A stretch of 34,886 nucleotides of DNA from Gammaproteobacteria bacterium (GCA_030037905.1 JASHPX010000326.1:1-34886); one strand, 5' to 3'. Positions 16,034-25,163 are shown, numbered from the stretch's first letter. The notes: a model not told the origin generated them from the sequence alone. A program made the numbers and translations.

Positions 16034-19000
16034 TCAGGACAACAGTAGTTGCAAGTCCTCCTTGCCGAGGTTGCGGATCAGACTGTTATCCGCGCCGACG
16101 ATCGCGTCTGCCAGCTCCCGCTTGGTATTCTGCAGTTCCAACACCTTCTCTTCCACCGTGCCCCGTGCGATGAGCCGATAGGCAAAAACCTGGTTCGCCT
16201 GCCCGATGCGATGGGCGCGATCGACCGCTTGCGCCTCGACCGCGGGATTCCACCAGGGATCGAGCAGAAAGACGTACTGTGCCGCCGTCAGATTCAGTCC
16301 CAGACCGCCGGCTTTCAGGCTGATCAGAAAGAGCCTGCAATTTGGGTCGGTTTGGAAGCGTTCGACGCACGCTTGTCGGTCTTGGGTCTTGCCGTCGAGG
16401 TATGCATAAACAACACCCTCACGATCGAGGTGCCCGCGCAGGATCGACAGCATGCCGGTGAATTGCGAGAAGACCAGTGTTTTGTAGCCTTCTGTGCTCA
16501 CCTCCTGCAACCGCGGCAGGAGCATGTCGAGCTTGGCCGAGGATTCTCCCCTGCGCTCCTGGTCGAGCAGACCGGGGTGAATCGCCGCCTGGCGCAGGCG
16601 CAGCAGCGCTTCGAGAATCTGAATCTTTGCCCGTTGGATACCTTCACGCTCGATGCGTTTCAGCAAGCCCTGGCGATAATGTTCGCGCAGCTCATCGTAA
16701 AGCCTGCGCTGCTTGCTCTCGAGCTCGCAGTAAAGGGTCTGCTCCACCTTCGGCGGCAGATCGCGAATGACTTGCTCCTTGGTGCGCCGGAGCAGGAACG
16801 GACGCAGCGCATGAGCCAGGAGCTTGCGCGTTTCCTCGTCGGGATTGCGCGCACCACCATGGGTCAACTTGAACACCGAAGCGGCGCCGAGCATGCCGGG
16901 ATTCAGGAATTCGAACAGACTCCACAGCTCGCCGAGGTGATTCTCGATGGGCGTGCCACTGAGGGCGAGGCGATGCTCTCCCTGCAGGAGCCGTGCGGCT
17001 CTGGCCGACACGGAGCCCGCGTTTTTGATCGCCTGCGCCTCATCGAGGATGAGGTAATCGAAACGCGCGTCCTTGAAATCCACGGCGTCGTTCCGCAACG
17101 TGCCGTAGGTCGTCAATACGACGTCGTAGTCCGCAAAGTGCCCGTTACCCTTACAGCGCAACTGTCCGGTGTGATCGAGCACGCGCAGGCGCGGAGCGAA
17201 CCGCGCGGCCTCTTGCTTCCAGTTGAAGATCAGTGACTTCGGCATGACCACCAGAGAAGGGCCGACGCGAGAGGGATCCGGCGCGTCGGTGCGCCCACTT
17301 CTCCTCTTCGTGGACCGCTCGCCGATACGCTCGCGCAGTTCCCGCCGTGCCTCGAGCAGGGCCAATACCTGCACCGTCTTGCCCAGCCCCATGTCATCCG
17401 CCAGGCAACCGCCAAAGCCGAACTGGCGCAGGAAGTGCATCCAGCCGAGACCGTCCTGTTGATACGGCCGCAACTCACCGCGGAAGCCAGTGGGGGGCTG
17501 CGCGGGTTGTACGCCCGTGAAACGGCGCAACTCATCGCGCGCCTGCGAAAAGCGGGCATCGCATTGGGCTTGGGGGTGAGCGGCGAGCAGAGCATCGAGC
17601 AGGCCAACCTGGCTGCGCCTGAATCGCAGGTGCTGCTCGCAGAGAGTGCCGAGGCCGGCAAGCAGCCCGTATTTCCTCAACCAGTCCTCAGGCAACAGGC
17701 CGAAGGTGCCGTCGCCGAGCTTGACCGTGTTTTCACCGCGCCGAAGAGCGGCCAGCAGCTCGGGCAGGGGCGCGACCGTGTCGCCAAACTCCACGCTGCC
17801 ATGCAGTTCGAACCAATCGATACCGGAGGTCACCTGGATGTCGAACTTGCCGGCTGCGCGGTAGATCTTGCCTTCGGCTTCGAGGTACCAGCCTTCCGCC
17901 GCCAACTCGCGCACGACGTTCGGGAGGTGGCGCGGCACCAACTCGAGTTGGGTCTCCTGACCCGAATACCCCGGGGAGGGCGGGCGCCAACCCAGCCGGA
18001 GCAGACGCTCATGAGCCGAGCGCTCCACCGCGAAGTCGCGCAGCAACACCCGGCGCCGCTCCGGCTGAACCACAGCCCGACTGCGCTGCTCATGCTCATG
18101 TGCGACAATGACGCCGTCGTAATCAAAGGACAATTCGCCCTGCAACTGCCCAGGCCGCCAGCGGTGGGGTTTGACCGTCAGCCGCGGGCGCGGGGCGAGG
18201 GACATTTCCTCATAACGAAGCTCCTCCGGCAGATCGAGCGCCGGGAGGTCGGGTTGACGCAGCAATTCGGCCAGAAATTCTTCGCGCTGGGCGGCGGGGA
18301 CCAGAACCGGTCCTTGATGGCGCAGGCAGGCGATCCAATGCAGAGCGCTTGCGGGTTCGTAAGAGCTCGCCCCGTCTCGCGTGAAACAAACACCCGCGAA
18401 CGCCAGCAGCACCGCAGTCAGGTCCAACCTCTGCGCACCGCGTGACAGCTCGCCGGCGAGCTCGTAGTGTGCGCTGTTTGGTCCGCGGCGCACATTCAGC
18501 CGAAATTGCCAAGGCTCGCCCTCTTGCCAGTTGACGGCCACCCACTGCGACTCCTCGTCCTCCGTTCTCAGGCGCAGGCGACAGCGTCCGGACTGACACA
18601 ACGCCGGCAGGATCCAGCCTGCCTGTGGCGCGATCAGACGGTAACGAAACGGCAGGCCGTCGTAGTACCCGCCGCCGGGGATGTAACTGTATCCGTTACT
18701 TGGATGGTCCGGAGTCGCTCCCGCTAGAAAAGCGATGATCCTGCGATCGTTCATGTCGGGCAGCCGATACAACACAGCGCGCGGCAAGTATTGCGATTTC
18801 GGCTTGGCCCAAGAGCCGTCCATCTTCAGGTCGCGGAAGCAGATCTCCACCTGCAATTCGCGCTCGGCGAGCGTTTTCGCAGCGTCGATGACGTAGAGCA
18901 ATTGGCGCGTCGCGGGCCAGATCTCTCCCCCACTCGACTCACGGCTCGCCGATGGGGTATCGAGTTGCGCAAGCCTGCTGCGCCAGCCGCTCGGCTTGGC

Positions 19001-19519
19001 TTGGCGCGCGCCCTTGCGTGCCAGGGCTGCTGTGGGCTGCAGGACTCGTATCGAGGCGGGTCGTGGATAGCGTGGACGGCCCGCGTCTCCATCCCCCGCG
19101 TTTCCGTCTTCCTCGTCCGAGTCATCATCTATGGCGTCTTGCGCCTGATCGTCGAGGTCCTCCTCATCATCAAGGTCCACCTCGTCGCCGAAGTCGTCGT
19201 CGAGATCGCCCGCGTGCACCAGATAGGCCTTGCGGACGCGCCCGGTGCCTTCCAGATAGCCCCGCGATGCCGCCGCGAGAACGACGGCCCAGATATGTTT
19301 GCAGGTGTCGACGTCGAAGTAGGGACACGTGCACGAGGCTACGATCTCTGGGCCTTCACGTTCCAGCTTGACCGTGTAACGGCTGCTGCCACGCACCGTG
19401 GCGACAACCCGCGAGGGAGAGCCGGACTCGATGCGCACCCGACCGCTGCGAAAGTAATCGGCGCCACGCTGGCGGACCGCGCCATCGACGTCACCGGAAA
19501 GCTCGCTCGTCAGTGACAT
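16034..19519 (-). CDS. SWIM zinc-finger SNF2-family helicase
   Basis: This 1161-residue SNF2/Rad54-like ATPase translocates on double-stranded DNA and remodels protein-DNA complexes. Domains in order are an N-terminal SWIM zinc finger C63-x-C65-x7-C73-x-H75, an acidic Asp/Glu-rich linker at about 107-150, a long middle region, the helicase ATP-binding domain with Walker A DDMGLGKT (Lys714) and DEAQ box (Asp826), and a helicase C domain with VFSQFTGML, ISLKAGGLGLNL and the arginine-finger motif QAVDRAHRIGQ. The architecture matches bacterial HepA-like SWIM/SNF2 proteins, and all key motifs are intact. It diverges from the ribbon-helix-helix gene across a 117-bp gap. Its usual role is in transcription or repair housekeeping, so it probably has no link to the cassettes. 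Confidence 0.93.
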   Translation of the reverse strand: MSLTSELSGDVDGAVRQRGADYFRSGRVRIESGSPSRVVATVRGSSRYTVKLEREGPEIVASCTCPYFDVDTCKHIWAVVLAAASRGYLEGTGRVRKAYLVHAGDLDDDFGDEVDLDDEEDLDDQAQDAIDDDSDEEDGNAGDGDAGRPRYPRPASIRVLQPTAALARKGARQAKPSGWRSRLAQLDTPSASRESSGGEIWPATRQLLYVIDAAKTLAERELQVEICFRDLKMDGSWAKPKSQYLPRAVLYRLPDMNDRRIIAFLAGATPDHPSNGYSYIPGGGYYDGLPFRYRLIAPQAGWILPALCQSGRCRLRLRTEDEESQWVAVNWQEGEPWQFRLNVRRGPNSAHYELAGELSRGAQRLDLTAVLLAFAGVCFTRDGASSYEPASALHWIACLRHQGPVLVPAAQREEFLAELLRQPDLPALDLPEELRYEEMSLAPRPRLTVKPHRWRPGQLQGELSFDYDGVIVAHEHEQRSRAVVQPERRRVLLRDFAVERSAHERLLRLGWRPPSPGYSGQETQLELVPRHLPNVVRELAAEGWYLEAEGKIYRAAGKFDIQVTSGIDWFELHGSVEFGDTVAPLPELLAALRRGENTVKLGDGTFGLLPEDWLRKYGLLAGLGTLCEQHLRFRRSQVGLLDALLAAHPQAQCDARFSQARDELRRFTGVQPAQPPTGFRGELRPYQQDGLGWMHFLRQFGFGGCLADDMGLGKTVQVLALLEARRELRERIGERSTKRRSGRTDAPDPSRVGPSLVVMPKSLIFNWKQEAARFAPRLRVLDHTGQLRCKGNGHFADYDVVLTTYGTLRNDAVDFKDARFDYLILDEAQAIKNAGSVSARAARLLQGEHRLALSGTPIENHLGELWSLFEFLNPGMLGAASVFKLTHGGARNPDEETRKLLAHALRPFLLRRTKEQVIRDLPPKVEQTLYCELESKQRRLYDELREHYRQGLLKRIEREGIQRAKIQILEALLRLRQAAIHPGLLDQERRGESSAKLDMLLPRLQEVSTEGYKTLVFSQFTGMLSILRGHLDREGVVYAYLDGKTQDRQACVERFQTDPNCRLFLISLKAGGLGLNLTAAQYVFLLDPWWNPAVEAQAVDRAHRIGQANQVFAYRLIARGTVEEKVLELQNTKRELADAIVGADNSLIRNLGKEDLQLLLS

Positions 19520-19636
19520 GCGCTCTCCCCCTCCGGGCTCTCGGGCCTCGGACGGCTCACCTCATCTCGCTCGATTGCGGGCGCTGTCCTTCCCTGTGCC
19601 GGATCGCTCTTATGCTGTGCACCACATCGGTGTAAA

Positions 19637-19846
19637 ATGGTGCCGGCAGATTATATGAAGTCGGCCAGGAAAAACGCGAGCCCCGCGAGGAAAAAAAACC
19701 GAGCGTCGATCAGCTTTCCGCCCGAGGTCTACGGCGAGCTGGAGAAGCTGGCGGCGGCAAAGAAGGTTTCGCTGGCCTGGATCGTGCGGGAGGCCGCTGA
19801 AAAGTATCTGGCCGACCAGTGGCCACTGCTGGCTGAACGCAAGTAG
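19637..19846 (+). CDS. Ribbon-helix-helix (CopG-type) DNA-binding protein
   Basis: This encodes 69 residues from ATG 19637, or 63 from ATG 19655; neither has a clear ribosome site. The core RASISFPPEVYGELEKLAAA, then a VSLAWIVREAAEKYL helix, is the ribbon-helix-helix pattern: a beta strand with alternating residues and two helices, binding DNA as a dimer. The N-terminus is highly basic (KSARKNASPARKKNR). Such proteins serve as antitoxins or small repressors. No toxin gene follows; the next gene encodes a SEC-C protein 45 nt downstream, which may form a two-gene unit with it. Confidence 0.75.
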   Translation: MVPADYMKSARKNASPARKKNRASISFPPEVYGELEKLAAAKKVSLAWIVREAAEKYLADQWPLLAERK

Positions 19847-19891
19847 CTCGCGGCATACCGGCCGTCATCCGCAGGCGCCGGAGGAGGATTC

Positions 19892-20302
19892 ATGGGAGCC
19901 ATCGCAGACGCCGTTCACTCCTACGCGCGACCTCTGCTGGACTCGACTGACGGCTCGCTGGAGCAGGTCGAGCAGGCGATGGCAATCGCCCAAGTTTGCT
20001 GGAATCTCGCATTACTACCGGAGGAAGAGCGTAACGAGTTCCTCGCGAAGACGCAGCCCATCCTGAAAATGAGCGACCGAGAGCTCGAGGACTTTCAACT
20101 CGGCGTCATCGCTCCGATGATCCAGCGCCATCACCAGATGTTCCCCCGCATGCATCAACGGACTCTCGAGCGCACGGCTTCACCGACGCCAGGGTCAGCG
20201 TCAGCGCCAGCGCCGCGCGGGAAGTACCCGGGTACTGGACGAAATGCCCCCTGTCCCTGCAACAGTGGACTGAAATACAAGCGGTGTTGCGGACGAGCGT
20301 GA
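19892..20302 (+). CDS. SEC-C motif protein
   Basis: This is a 136-residue protein with a GGAGGA ribosome site before the ATG. The first 95 residues are predicted helical and unrecognised. The C-terminus carries a canonical SEC-C zinc-binding motif: NAPCPCNSGLKYKRCCG, with ligands Cys121, Cys123, Cys132 and Cys133. The same motif ends SecA, where it binds zinc and contacts SecB and ribosomes, and it is found in many small uncharacterised proteins. A linker of Ala/Pro/Ser separates the two parts. Function beyond zinc binding is unknown. It converges on the cassette 2 C gene with an 86-bp gap. Confidence 0.82.
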   Translation: MGAIADAVHSYARPLLDSTDGSLEQVEQAMAIAQVCWNLALLPEEERNEFLAKTQPILKMSDRELEDFQLGVIAPMIQRHHQMFPRMHQRTLERTASPTPGSASAPAPRGKYPGTGRNAPCPCNSGLKYKRCCGRA

Positions 20303-20388
20303 GCCGGTCGGCCGCGGCGGAGCGGTAGCCCGGCAGCCGGCTATACAGCAACGGGGGTGAGCGCGAACACGCCACCGATCTCGCCGGC

Positions 20389-21351
20389 TCAGTTGGTCGT
20401 TTTACAGACAGTGGCTGCGCCGCCGAAACCCCTGTCGCAGCAGTACTGCGTGCAGTACTTGGTCGGACGCTTGTACTCGGGCTGGAGCGTCTCGCGATAT
20501 TCCGGATACATGGTCTGCGCTCCGCCCAGGGCCGCCTGCAATGGAATCCCGTAGTGCTGCGGCATGTACATCAGCGCCGGGTTCTGTCCGGGCAGATAGG
20601 CGGCGATCTGGTAGCCGCTTGCGAGCCTCGTGTCCTCCAGCTCCGGAGCACAATGCATCGCCGGCGTATCTGTATTGGCGGTCGCACTCGACCTGAACAC
20701 CTGCGCCAGCGCGTAGGGAGCGCTGAGATAGACGGGGTCATGGATGACGCCGGTGATGGTCAGCAGGTCGGCGTGTCGGGTGATGAACATCCGAAACACT
20801 TCCTGATTACTGCTCGGTATTCCGTCGCGCTCGAGATATCCGTCCTTGATGTGGGTGGTGGTGGTGACGAGCGTGTCACCGTGCCACGTCCCGGTGGTAA
20901 ACCCACCCCAGGTGTGCAGGGCCTGTGGCGGGGGCGGAGCGCGCCCGTCCACCCAGATGGTGGTGGACAGGCGATCGTACACCTCACCACTGATGGTCCA
21001 TCCCACGACGGCGCCGGAGACCTGATTGTCCACCACCGAAGTGATCCGAAAGCCAAACGGCCCCTCGATGACATAGTGCACCAACCAGGGCTCGCACTCG
21101 CGCTGCAGCTCGGAGAGCGATTCATTGTCGAAGCTCAGTGCAGCGGCGCGGCCGTCCTCGTTGATGGGAATGCCCTGGAAGCTGATCGGAAACGGACCGG
21201 GCCCCGCCTTGAGGGAATTCTGGAAATCCAGCAGTGCCCAGTTGCCGGATAGATCGACCTGTGCAGGCACGGGAGCGGCGGCCAGCATCAGGATCAGGCC
21301 CGCCGCAAGCGCCGGTGCAACCAGGTGATGCTTCACCAGGTGATGCCTCAT
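20389..21351 (-). CDS. Cassette 2 protein C: secreted W-x-G-D-T-L family protein
   Basis: This 320-residue paralogue of the proteins at 8.3 and 24.2 kb starts at ATG 21351, with GGAGA upstream. It has a signal peptide and mature start QVDLSGNW. Visible family blocks are IWVDGRAPPPPQALHTW, GTWHGDTLVT, IHDPVYLSAPY, LGGAQTMYPEY and the cysteine cluster KYCTQYCCDRGF with a last Cys near the C-terminus. In this copy the acidic residue of WEGDT is His (WHGDT). It lies 39 nt after B of the same cassette and is the last gene of the long - strand run that begins at the SGNH hydrolase. Confidence 0.8.
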   Translation of the reverse strand: MRHHLVKHHLVAPALAAGLILMLAAAPVPAQVDLSGNWALLDFQNSLKAGPGPFPISFQGIPINEDGRAAALSFDNESLSELQRECEPWLVHYVIEGPFGFRITSVVDNQVSGAVVGWTISGEVYDRLSTTIWVDGRAPPPPQALHTWGGFTTGTWHGDTLVTTTTHIKDGYLERDGIPSSNQEVFRMFITRHADLLTITGVIHDPVYLSAPYALAQVFRSSATANTDTPAMHCAPELEDTRLASGYQIAAYLPGQNPALMYMPQHYGIPLQAALGGAQTMYPEYRETLQPEYKRPTKYCTQYCCDRGFGGAATVCKTTN

Positions 21352-21390
21352 AAGGTGTCTCCGGAAGGAACGTCCTACTGTATCAACGTC

Positions 21391-22248
21391 CTACTGTGTG
21401 AGCGAGCACGGGGTGGGATCCCACTTGGAGCCATCCGGCTCCTTCTGGAAGATCGAGGTGAAGTAGAACGGCGTTTGCAGATACACCGGATCCTGCAGCT
21501 CGGTCGTGACCGTCAACCATTGATCGCCATCCGGCTCCCCGTTCACCTCCCAATACTCGCTCATCTGCGCCTTGCCACTGTAGGGTACGCCGTTCTTGCG
21601 CAGCAGCCCCGGTAGCATGTGGGTGGTCATGACCTGCATGCCGCCGTATTGTGGCTTCGGTTTGGCGCCCGCGGGCGGTGGGGGCCCGAATGGCGCCGCG
21701 TGCAACTCCCAGTGCGCTACCGAGTAGCCCTGCCAGCTGGCAGCCGCCGAGGCATCTGCAGCCGTCGGTGCGAAGTGCAGCAGTCGCGTCTGCATTCCGG
21801 AGTCCGTCTGCACCTGCAGCGTGCTGGCGTCCTGCCAGCTGACATGCAGGCGCTCGGGCACGCGCATGATCGCCGCCGCGCCATAGGCCTCGCACTGCTT
21901 GCCGGCCGCCTCATCCGGCGCCGGATTCCAGGCATCGGCGAACTGCTTGGCCTTTAGGTTGATGGGGATCTCCGCATAATCGCCCCGGGTGGGCACGACC
22001 ATGCGAAAACGCCAGTTCTGCGTCACGATCGAGACCCAGTAGCCCGGCAGATCGAAGCCCAACGGCGTCTGGGCCTCCGCAGTCGGCTTTGGAGCGGCCG
22101 AAGTCGCAGGTGGCGCGGCCGCCCGTATTCCCGGGCTCCACAGCCAGGCACACAGGCACAGCAACCACCCCGCACGCCACAGCGCGGACGTTGTCGCCCC
22201 CGAGAGCGCGCCCGCGCCACCCAGCAACTGCTTCATGTCGCGCTTCAT
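21391..22248 (-). CDS. Cassette 2 protein B: secreted protein of unknown function
   Basis: This 285-residue paralogue of the B proteins at 9.3 and 25.2 kb has a hydrophobic signal segment (WLLCLCAWLWSPGIRA) and a Pro/Ala-rich spacer. The conserved body follows: FDLPGYWVSIVTQNW, GKQCEAYGAAAIMRVPERL, TDSGMQTRLLHF, WQGYSVAHW, HMLPGLLRKNGVPYSGKAQMSEYW, LQDPVYLQTPFY and a C-terminal DPTPCSL. GGGAG lies upstream of the ATG, which begins 7 nt after the MBL stop. The FAPTAADA spacer differs in length between copies, consistent with a surface loop. No catalytic residues are recognised. Confidence 0.8.
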   Translation of the reverse strand: MKRDMKQLLGGAGALSGATTSALWRAGWLLCLCAWLWSPGIRAAAPPATSAAPKPTAEAQTPLGFDLPGYWVSIVTQNWRFRMVVPTRGDYAEIPINLKAKQFADAWNPAPDEAAGKQCEAYGAAAIMRVPERLHVSWQDASTLQVQTDSGMQTRLLHFAPTAADASAAASWQGYSVAHWELHAAPFGPPPPAGAKPKPQYGGMQVMTTHMLPGLLRKNGVPYSGKAQMSEYWEVNGEPDGDQWLTVTTELQDPVYLQTPFYFTSIFQKEPDGSKWDPTPCSLTQ

Positions 22249-22255
22249 GCCGCGC

Positions 22256-23326
22256 TCACTCCCTCGCTGCGTGCCCGTGCCCGCGTGACCGGCCAGCCAT
22301 CAGGCTCTCGTAGGCGGCCTCGACGAAGGCCGTGGCCGCTCTGCCCTCACCGTAGCGCGACTCGTAGCCCTGCGTTGGGTCTGCGGCCTCGACTTGACTG
22401 AGACTCTTGCCGTGATCGATCAGATACTCGATCCGATCGCGCACGTTCGCAACCATGTCCCGGTACGTCAGAACGTCGGCCTGGTTGCACACCGGCCCGT
22501 GCACCGGAATCACCACGGTTCCCACCGCGTCCTCGACGATGGGCGTGGACGTAAACACGAGCGTATTGAGCAGCTGGTTCAGCGCATCGACCTCTCCCTG
22601 GATGCTGCCTCCCTGCGCGACATCGATCACCGGAAAATGCTCGATGTCGAAAATGTCGCCGGTCACCACGACGTCCGAGCGCTCGAACCGCACCACCGTA
22701 TCCCCGTCCGAGTGCGCCGCGGGCTCACGGATGACCGCTATGGCCTGTCCGTTCATATAGAACTGGTATTCAGGCCGGTCGAAGACCTCCGTCGGCAGCG
22801 CCCAGGAAGGGTAGCCCCCCTGCTGAATCATTCGCACCAGCACCTCCTGAGTCGCGACGATCGGGGCATATTCACCTACATGGACGTCTGTGACGCCGCG
22901 GGGGACCAGCCTGAGGGTACCGGGGTCCGTGATCAGTGATTGGCCGGCGGCAACCAGCAGCGCGTCGCCCCCGATCAGGTCGGGATCGCCACTGGTATCG
23001 ATGACATAGCGAATCGGCCGCTGCGTGATGTTCCTGATCGCTGCCAGCAGCGCCGGAGCGGCGCTGGCCGGGCCCGTATCGACGACGATCACGCCATCCG
23101 GCCCGCTGTTCACGGCCACGTTGACGCCGTCCACCGTCAACATGTCGGTGCCGGGGACAACGGGCAGTACGGCCACCGCCCCGGAGGCTGGCGCCGATGC
23201 CGGCGCGGCGCCGGCTTGCAGAGGGTACGGCGCGGCAGCCCGCGCCCTCGGCGAGACGCTCGCGGCCAGCAGCAACACCGCCGCCATCAGCACCGTCGGT
23301 GTTCGCCCCGCTGTAAGGCTCAACAT
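22256..23326 (-). CDS. Cassette 2 exported MBL-fold protein with a partial metal site
   Basis: This has 356 residues from ATG 23326, with a GGGGGG ribosome site; an upstream frame extension lacks a signal peptide. The N-terminus is a Sec signal (VLMAAVLLLAASVSPRARA). The core matches the other two MBL copies: DGVIVVDTGPASA, PIRYVIDT, PAAHSDGDTVVRF and FPVIDVAQGGSI. The HxHxDH motif is replaced by S112, D114, D116 and L117. Unlike copies 1 and 3, this one keeps Asp224 (TGDIFD) at the bridging position and His276 (IPVHGPVC) as the last ligand, along with His205. One metal could conceivably still bind at a reduced site. It precedes B by 7 nt. Confidence 0.82.
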   Translation of the reverse strand: MLSLTAGRTPTVLMAAVLLLAASVSPRARAAAPYPLQAGAAPASAPASGAVAVLPVVPGTDMLTVDGVNVAVNSGPDGVIVVDTGPASAAPALLAAIRNITQRPIRYVIDTSGDPDLIGGDALLVAAGQSLITDPGTLRLVPRGVTDVHVGEYAPIVATQEVLVRMIQQGGYPSWALPTEVFDRPEYQFYMNGQAIAVIREPAAHSDGDTVVRFERSDVVVTGDIFDIEHFPVIDVAQGGSIQGEVDALNQLLNTLVFTSTPIVEDAVGTVVIPVHGPVCNQADVLTYRDMVANVRDRIEYLIDHGKSLSQVEAADPTQGYESRYGEGRAATAFVEAAYESLMAGRSRGHGHAARE

Positions 23327-23348
23327 GCGATAGCCCCCCACGAGTTTT

Positions 23349-23387
23349 CTTTTTGAACTCGGGATACATCGTCTGCACGCCACCGAA
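23349..23387 (-). pseudogene. Remnant of a protein C gene (C-terminal motif only)
   Basis: In the 142-bp gap between DUF6152 and the cassette 2 MBL gene, the - strand encodes FGGVQTMYPEFKK. Intact C proteins have LGGAQTMYPEYRE, VGGPEEIYPEFRD and MGGPETEYPEFRK at the same place in the family. No start codon, signal peptide or cysteine tail accompanies it. It looks like the debris of another C copy left by rearrangement. Confidence 0.35.
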
Positions 23388-23468
23388 AGCCGCGGCGTGC
23401 CGCTGCGCGGCGCCGCGCGCAAGACCCTGCTGCGCGCAGCGACGTGCTCGATCCGCTGACCCCCGCTG

Positions 23469-23945
23469 TTACTGCTGGCCGCTGGGTGGGTCGTTCTGGC
23501 TGCTTGGTGAGCCGTTCAGCAGTTTCTCATTCAGCAGGTTGTTGGCCGCGTTCACGTTGTTCTTCGCCAAGAAGGCAATGATGCGTCCGTTCGCGAGCTT
23601 TATCGCCGTCATCAGACCGGAGTCCGACCCGTCGAGGGCGGGGGAGTAGACCAGCGAATAAGTGCTGCCGATCTTCAGGTTGTCGCGAACCGACAAACCG
23701 GCCCGGCGCAGCGCCAACACCGCCTCGGTCTCAAAGGTCCAGTTCTTCTGCTGACCGTTGACCATGCGCACGAAGTATAGGTAGCTATGCGGGTTGCCGA
23801 TGTACATCCTCGACAGCACGCCCGTGAATACCGTATTTTTGTTCGCATCGAACTGCGAATTATCCGCATGATGGGCCTCGGCGACGCCCACGGTACCCAC
23901 CGCCAGCACCATCGCCATAGCCGCCGCCCGCTTCAGCATATTCAT
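23469..23945 (-). CDS. DUF6152 family secreted protein
   Basis: This has 158 residues from ATG 23945 with a well-placed GGAGGG. The signal peptide ends VGVAEA and the mature chain begins with His25-His26. Family features are AHHADNSQFD, a G-x-(V/L)-x-x-x-x-x-x-NPH block (His53), W-x-x-E-(T/A)-E, and LKIGSTYSLVYSPALDGSDSGL. The domain is small, beta-rich and of unknown function. The paired N-terminal histidines and NPH histidine could bind a metal; this is my inference. Members commonly lie beside the W-x-G-D-T-L secreted family, as here. It sits between cassettes 3 and 2 on the same strand, so it is likely co-transcribed. The C-terminus ends in a Gln/Ser/Pro-rich tail. Confidence 0.8.
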   Translation of the reverse strand: MNMLKRAAAMAMVLAVGTVGVAEAHHADNSQFDANKNTVFTGVLSRMYIGNPHSYLYFVRMVNGQQKNWTFETEAVLALRRAGLSVRDNLKIGSTYSLVYSPALDGSDSGLMTAIKLANGRIIAFLAKNNVNAANNLLNEKLLNGSPSSQNDPPSGQQ

Positions 23946-24233
23946 CAATCTACCCTCCTACGGGTCGAGCCACCGGTGTCGCCGGTAGCGCTCGAAAGTC
24001 TGCATATGGTTCACGTTTGGTTTGCAGGACAAAACAACAGCTGCCGCTTGTCAACAAACTACAGCATCGGAATCTAACGCCGGATCGGGGCTTCCAGATC
24101 GGGCTTCTGATAAAACAACGTATCATGGTACGCATATGAATACAATGCAATTTCCGCGCATCTTCCAGCGCAAATCGCGGCAATTTCCCGTGGTAGCCCC
24201 CGCGGTAGCCGGCGATGGCGCGGCGCAACAGCA

Positions 24234-25163
24234 CTACTTTCTAGCGCTGCAGACTCGAGAGCCGAACTCACAACAGTTGACCTTGCAGTACGCAGTTGGC
24301 GGCTTGTAGCCTTCGCTCAGGATCCGCTTACGAAATTCCGGGTATTCAGTCTCCGGCCCGCCCATGACCGCATCCAGCGGGACGTTGTAGTGTTCCGTCT
24401 CATACATTTTCAGCGACTGAACTGCATTCGGCAGCTCGGTGGCGGAGTGATACCCGTCTGACACTGCTTCCAGCTCGGCTGGCATGCAGTATAAGACGCG
24501 GTTATTGACGGTAGCTCCCCTGTCGACCCTGCGCGCAAGAGTGCCGGCAATGACCCACGGAGCACTGAGATAGACCGGATCGCGAATGACACCGGTGAGT
24601 GCCATCTGATCCTCGTGCGGGGTCATGAACATCTCATAGGTTCGCTCATCGCTCCCTGGAGTGCCGTTGCGCTCGATGAAGTTATCCTTCAAGTGGGTGG
24701 TCAGGGTGTGCAATGTGTCGCCTTCCCACTTGCCGGTCGTAAAGCCGCTATAGGTGTGCAGGGCTTCCGGCGAAGGAGGCGCACGCCCATCCGTCCAGAT
24801 GGTCATGGGGAGTCTGTCGTAGACGCTTATCGTGACGTTCCAACCGATCACGCTGCCAAAGCGGTCGCGTACGGCCGTAAACCGACCGCCCCACAAGCCT
24901 GTGATGATGTAATCGGGAGACCAGGGCTCGCACTGACGGTGAAGTTCCTGTCTCTCGTCCTCGGTCCAGGCCAGGCCCGCAGCGCGGCCCTGCGCGTTCA
25001 AGGGGATGCCCGCATATTCGTCGGCCAGACGCCCGTATCCGGCATCGATGGTGTCACTTTGCAGCGCCCAGTCTCCCGACAGGTCAACCTGCGCCAGCGC
25101 GGTACCGGTATAAAGCATGGTCCCACACAGCAGTACAACGAGCGCAACCGGATTTCTTTTCAT
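24234..25163 (-). CDS. Cassette 3 protein C: secreted W-x-G-D-T-L family protein
   Basis: This 309-residue third paralogue starts at ATG 25163, with AGGAG upstream; the nine extra upstream codons would only lengthen the signal region. The signal peptide runs to GTALA, then QVDLSGDW. Blocks are IWTDGRAPPSPEALHTYSGF, GKWEGDTLHT, IRDPVYLSAPW, MGGPETEYPEF and the cysteine tail AYCKVNCCEFGSRVC. It is the shortest copy and ends three codons after the last conserved cysteine, which suggests that the cysteine cluster is the functional end of the domain. It lies 40 nt after B and 288 bp before DUF6152. Confidence 0.8.
   Translation of the reverse strand: MKRNPVALVVLLCGTMLYTGTALAQVDLSGDWALQSDTIDAGYGRLADEYAGIPLNAQGRAAGLAWTEDERQELHRQCEPWSPDYIITGLWGGRFTAVRDRFGSVIGWNVTISVYDRLPMTIWTDGRAPPSPEALHTYSGFTTGKWEGDTLHTLTTHLKDNFIERNGTPGSDERTYEMFMTPHEDQMALTGVIRDPVYLSAPWVIAGTLARRVDRGATVNNRVLYCMPAELEAVSDGYHSATELPNAVQSLKMYETEHYNVPLDAVMGGPETEYPEFRKRILSEGYKPPTAYCKVNCCEFGSRVCSARK

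Noticed and set aside
16049-18445. Two long + strand ORFs inside the SNF2 gene
   Set aside because: They lie opposite intact helicase motifs, have no ribosome sites and show no recognisable domains.
24026-24054. TTGACA box on the - strand upstream of DUF6152 as a promoter
   Set aside because: The -35 is perfect, but the hexamer at 17-nt spacing (TGTCCT) is a poor -10, so the promoter could not be supported.
23949-24233. A possible further gene between DUF6152 and the cassette 3 C gene
   Set aside because: Frames here lack ribosome sites and family motifs; the gap most likely holds leader or promoter sequence.
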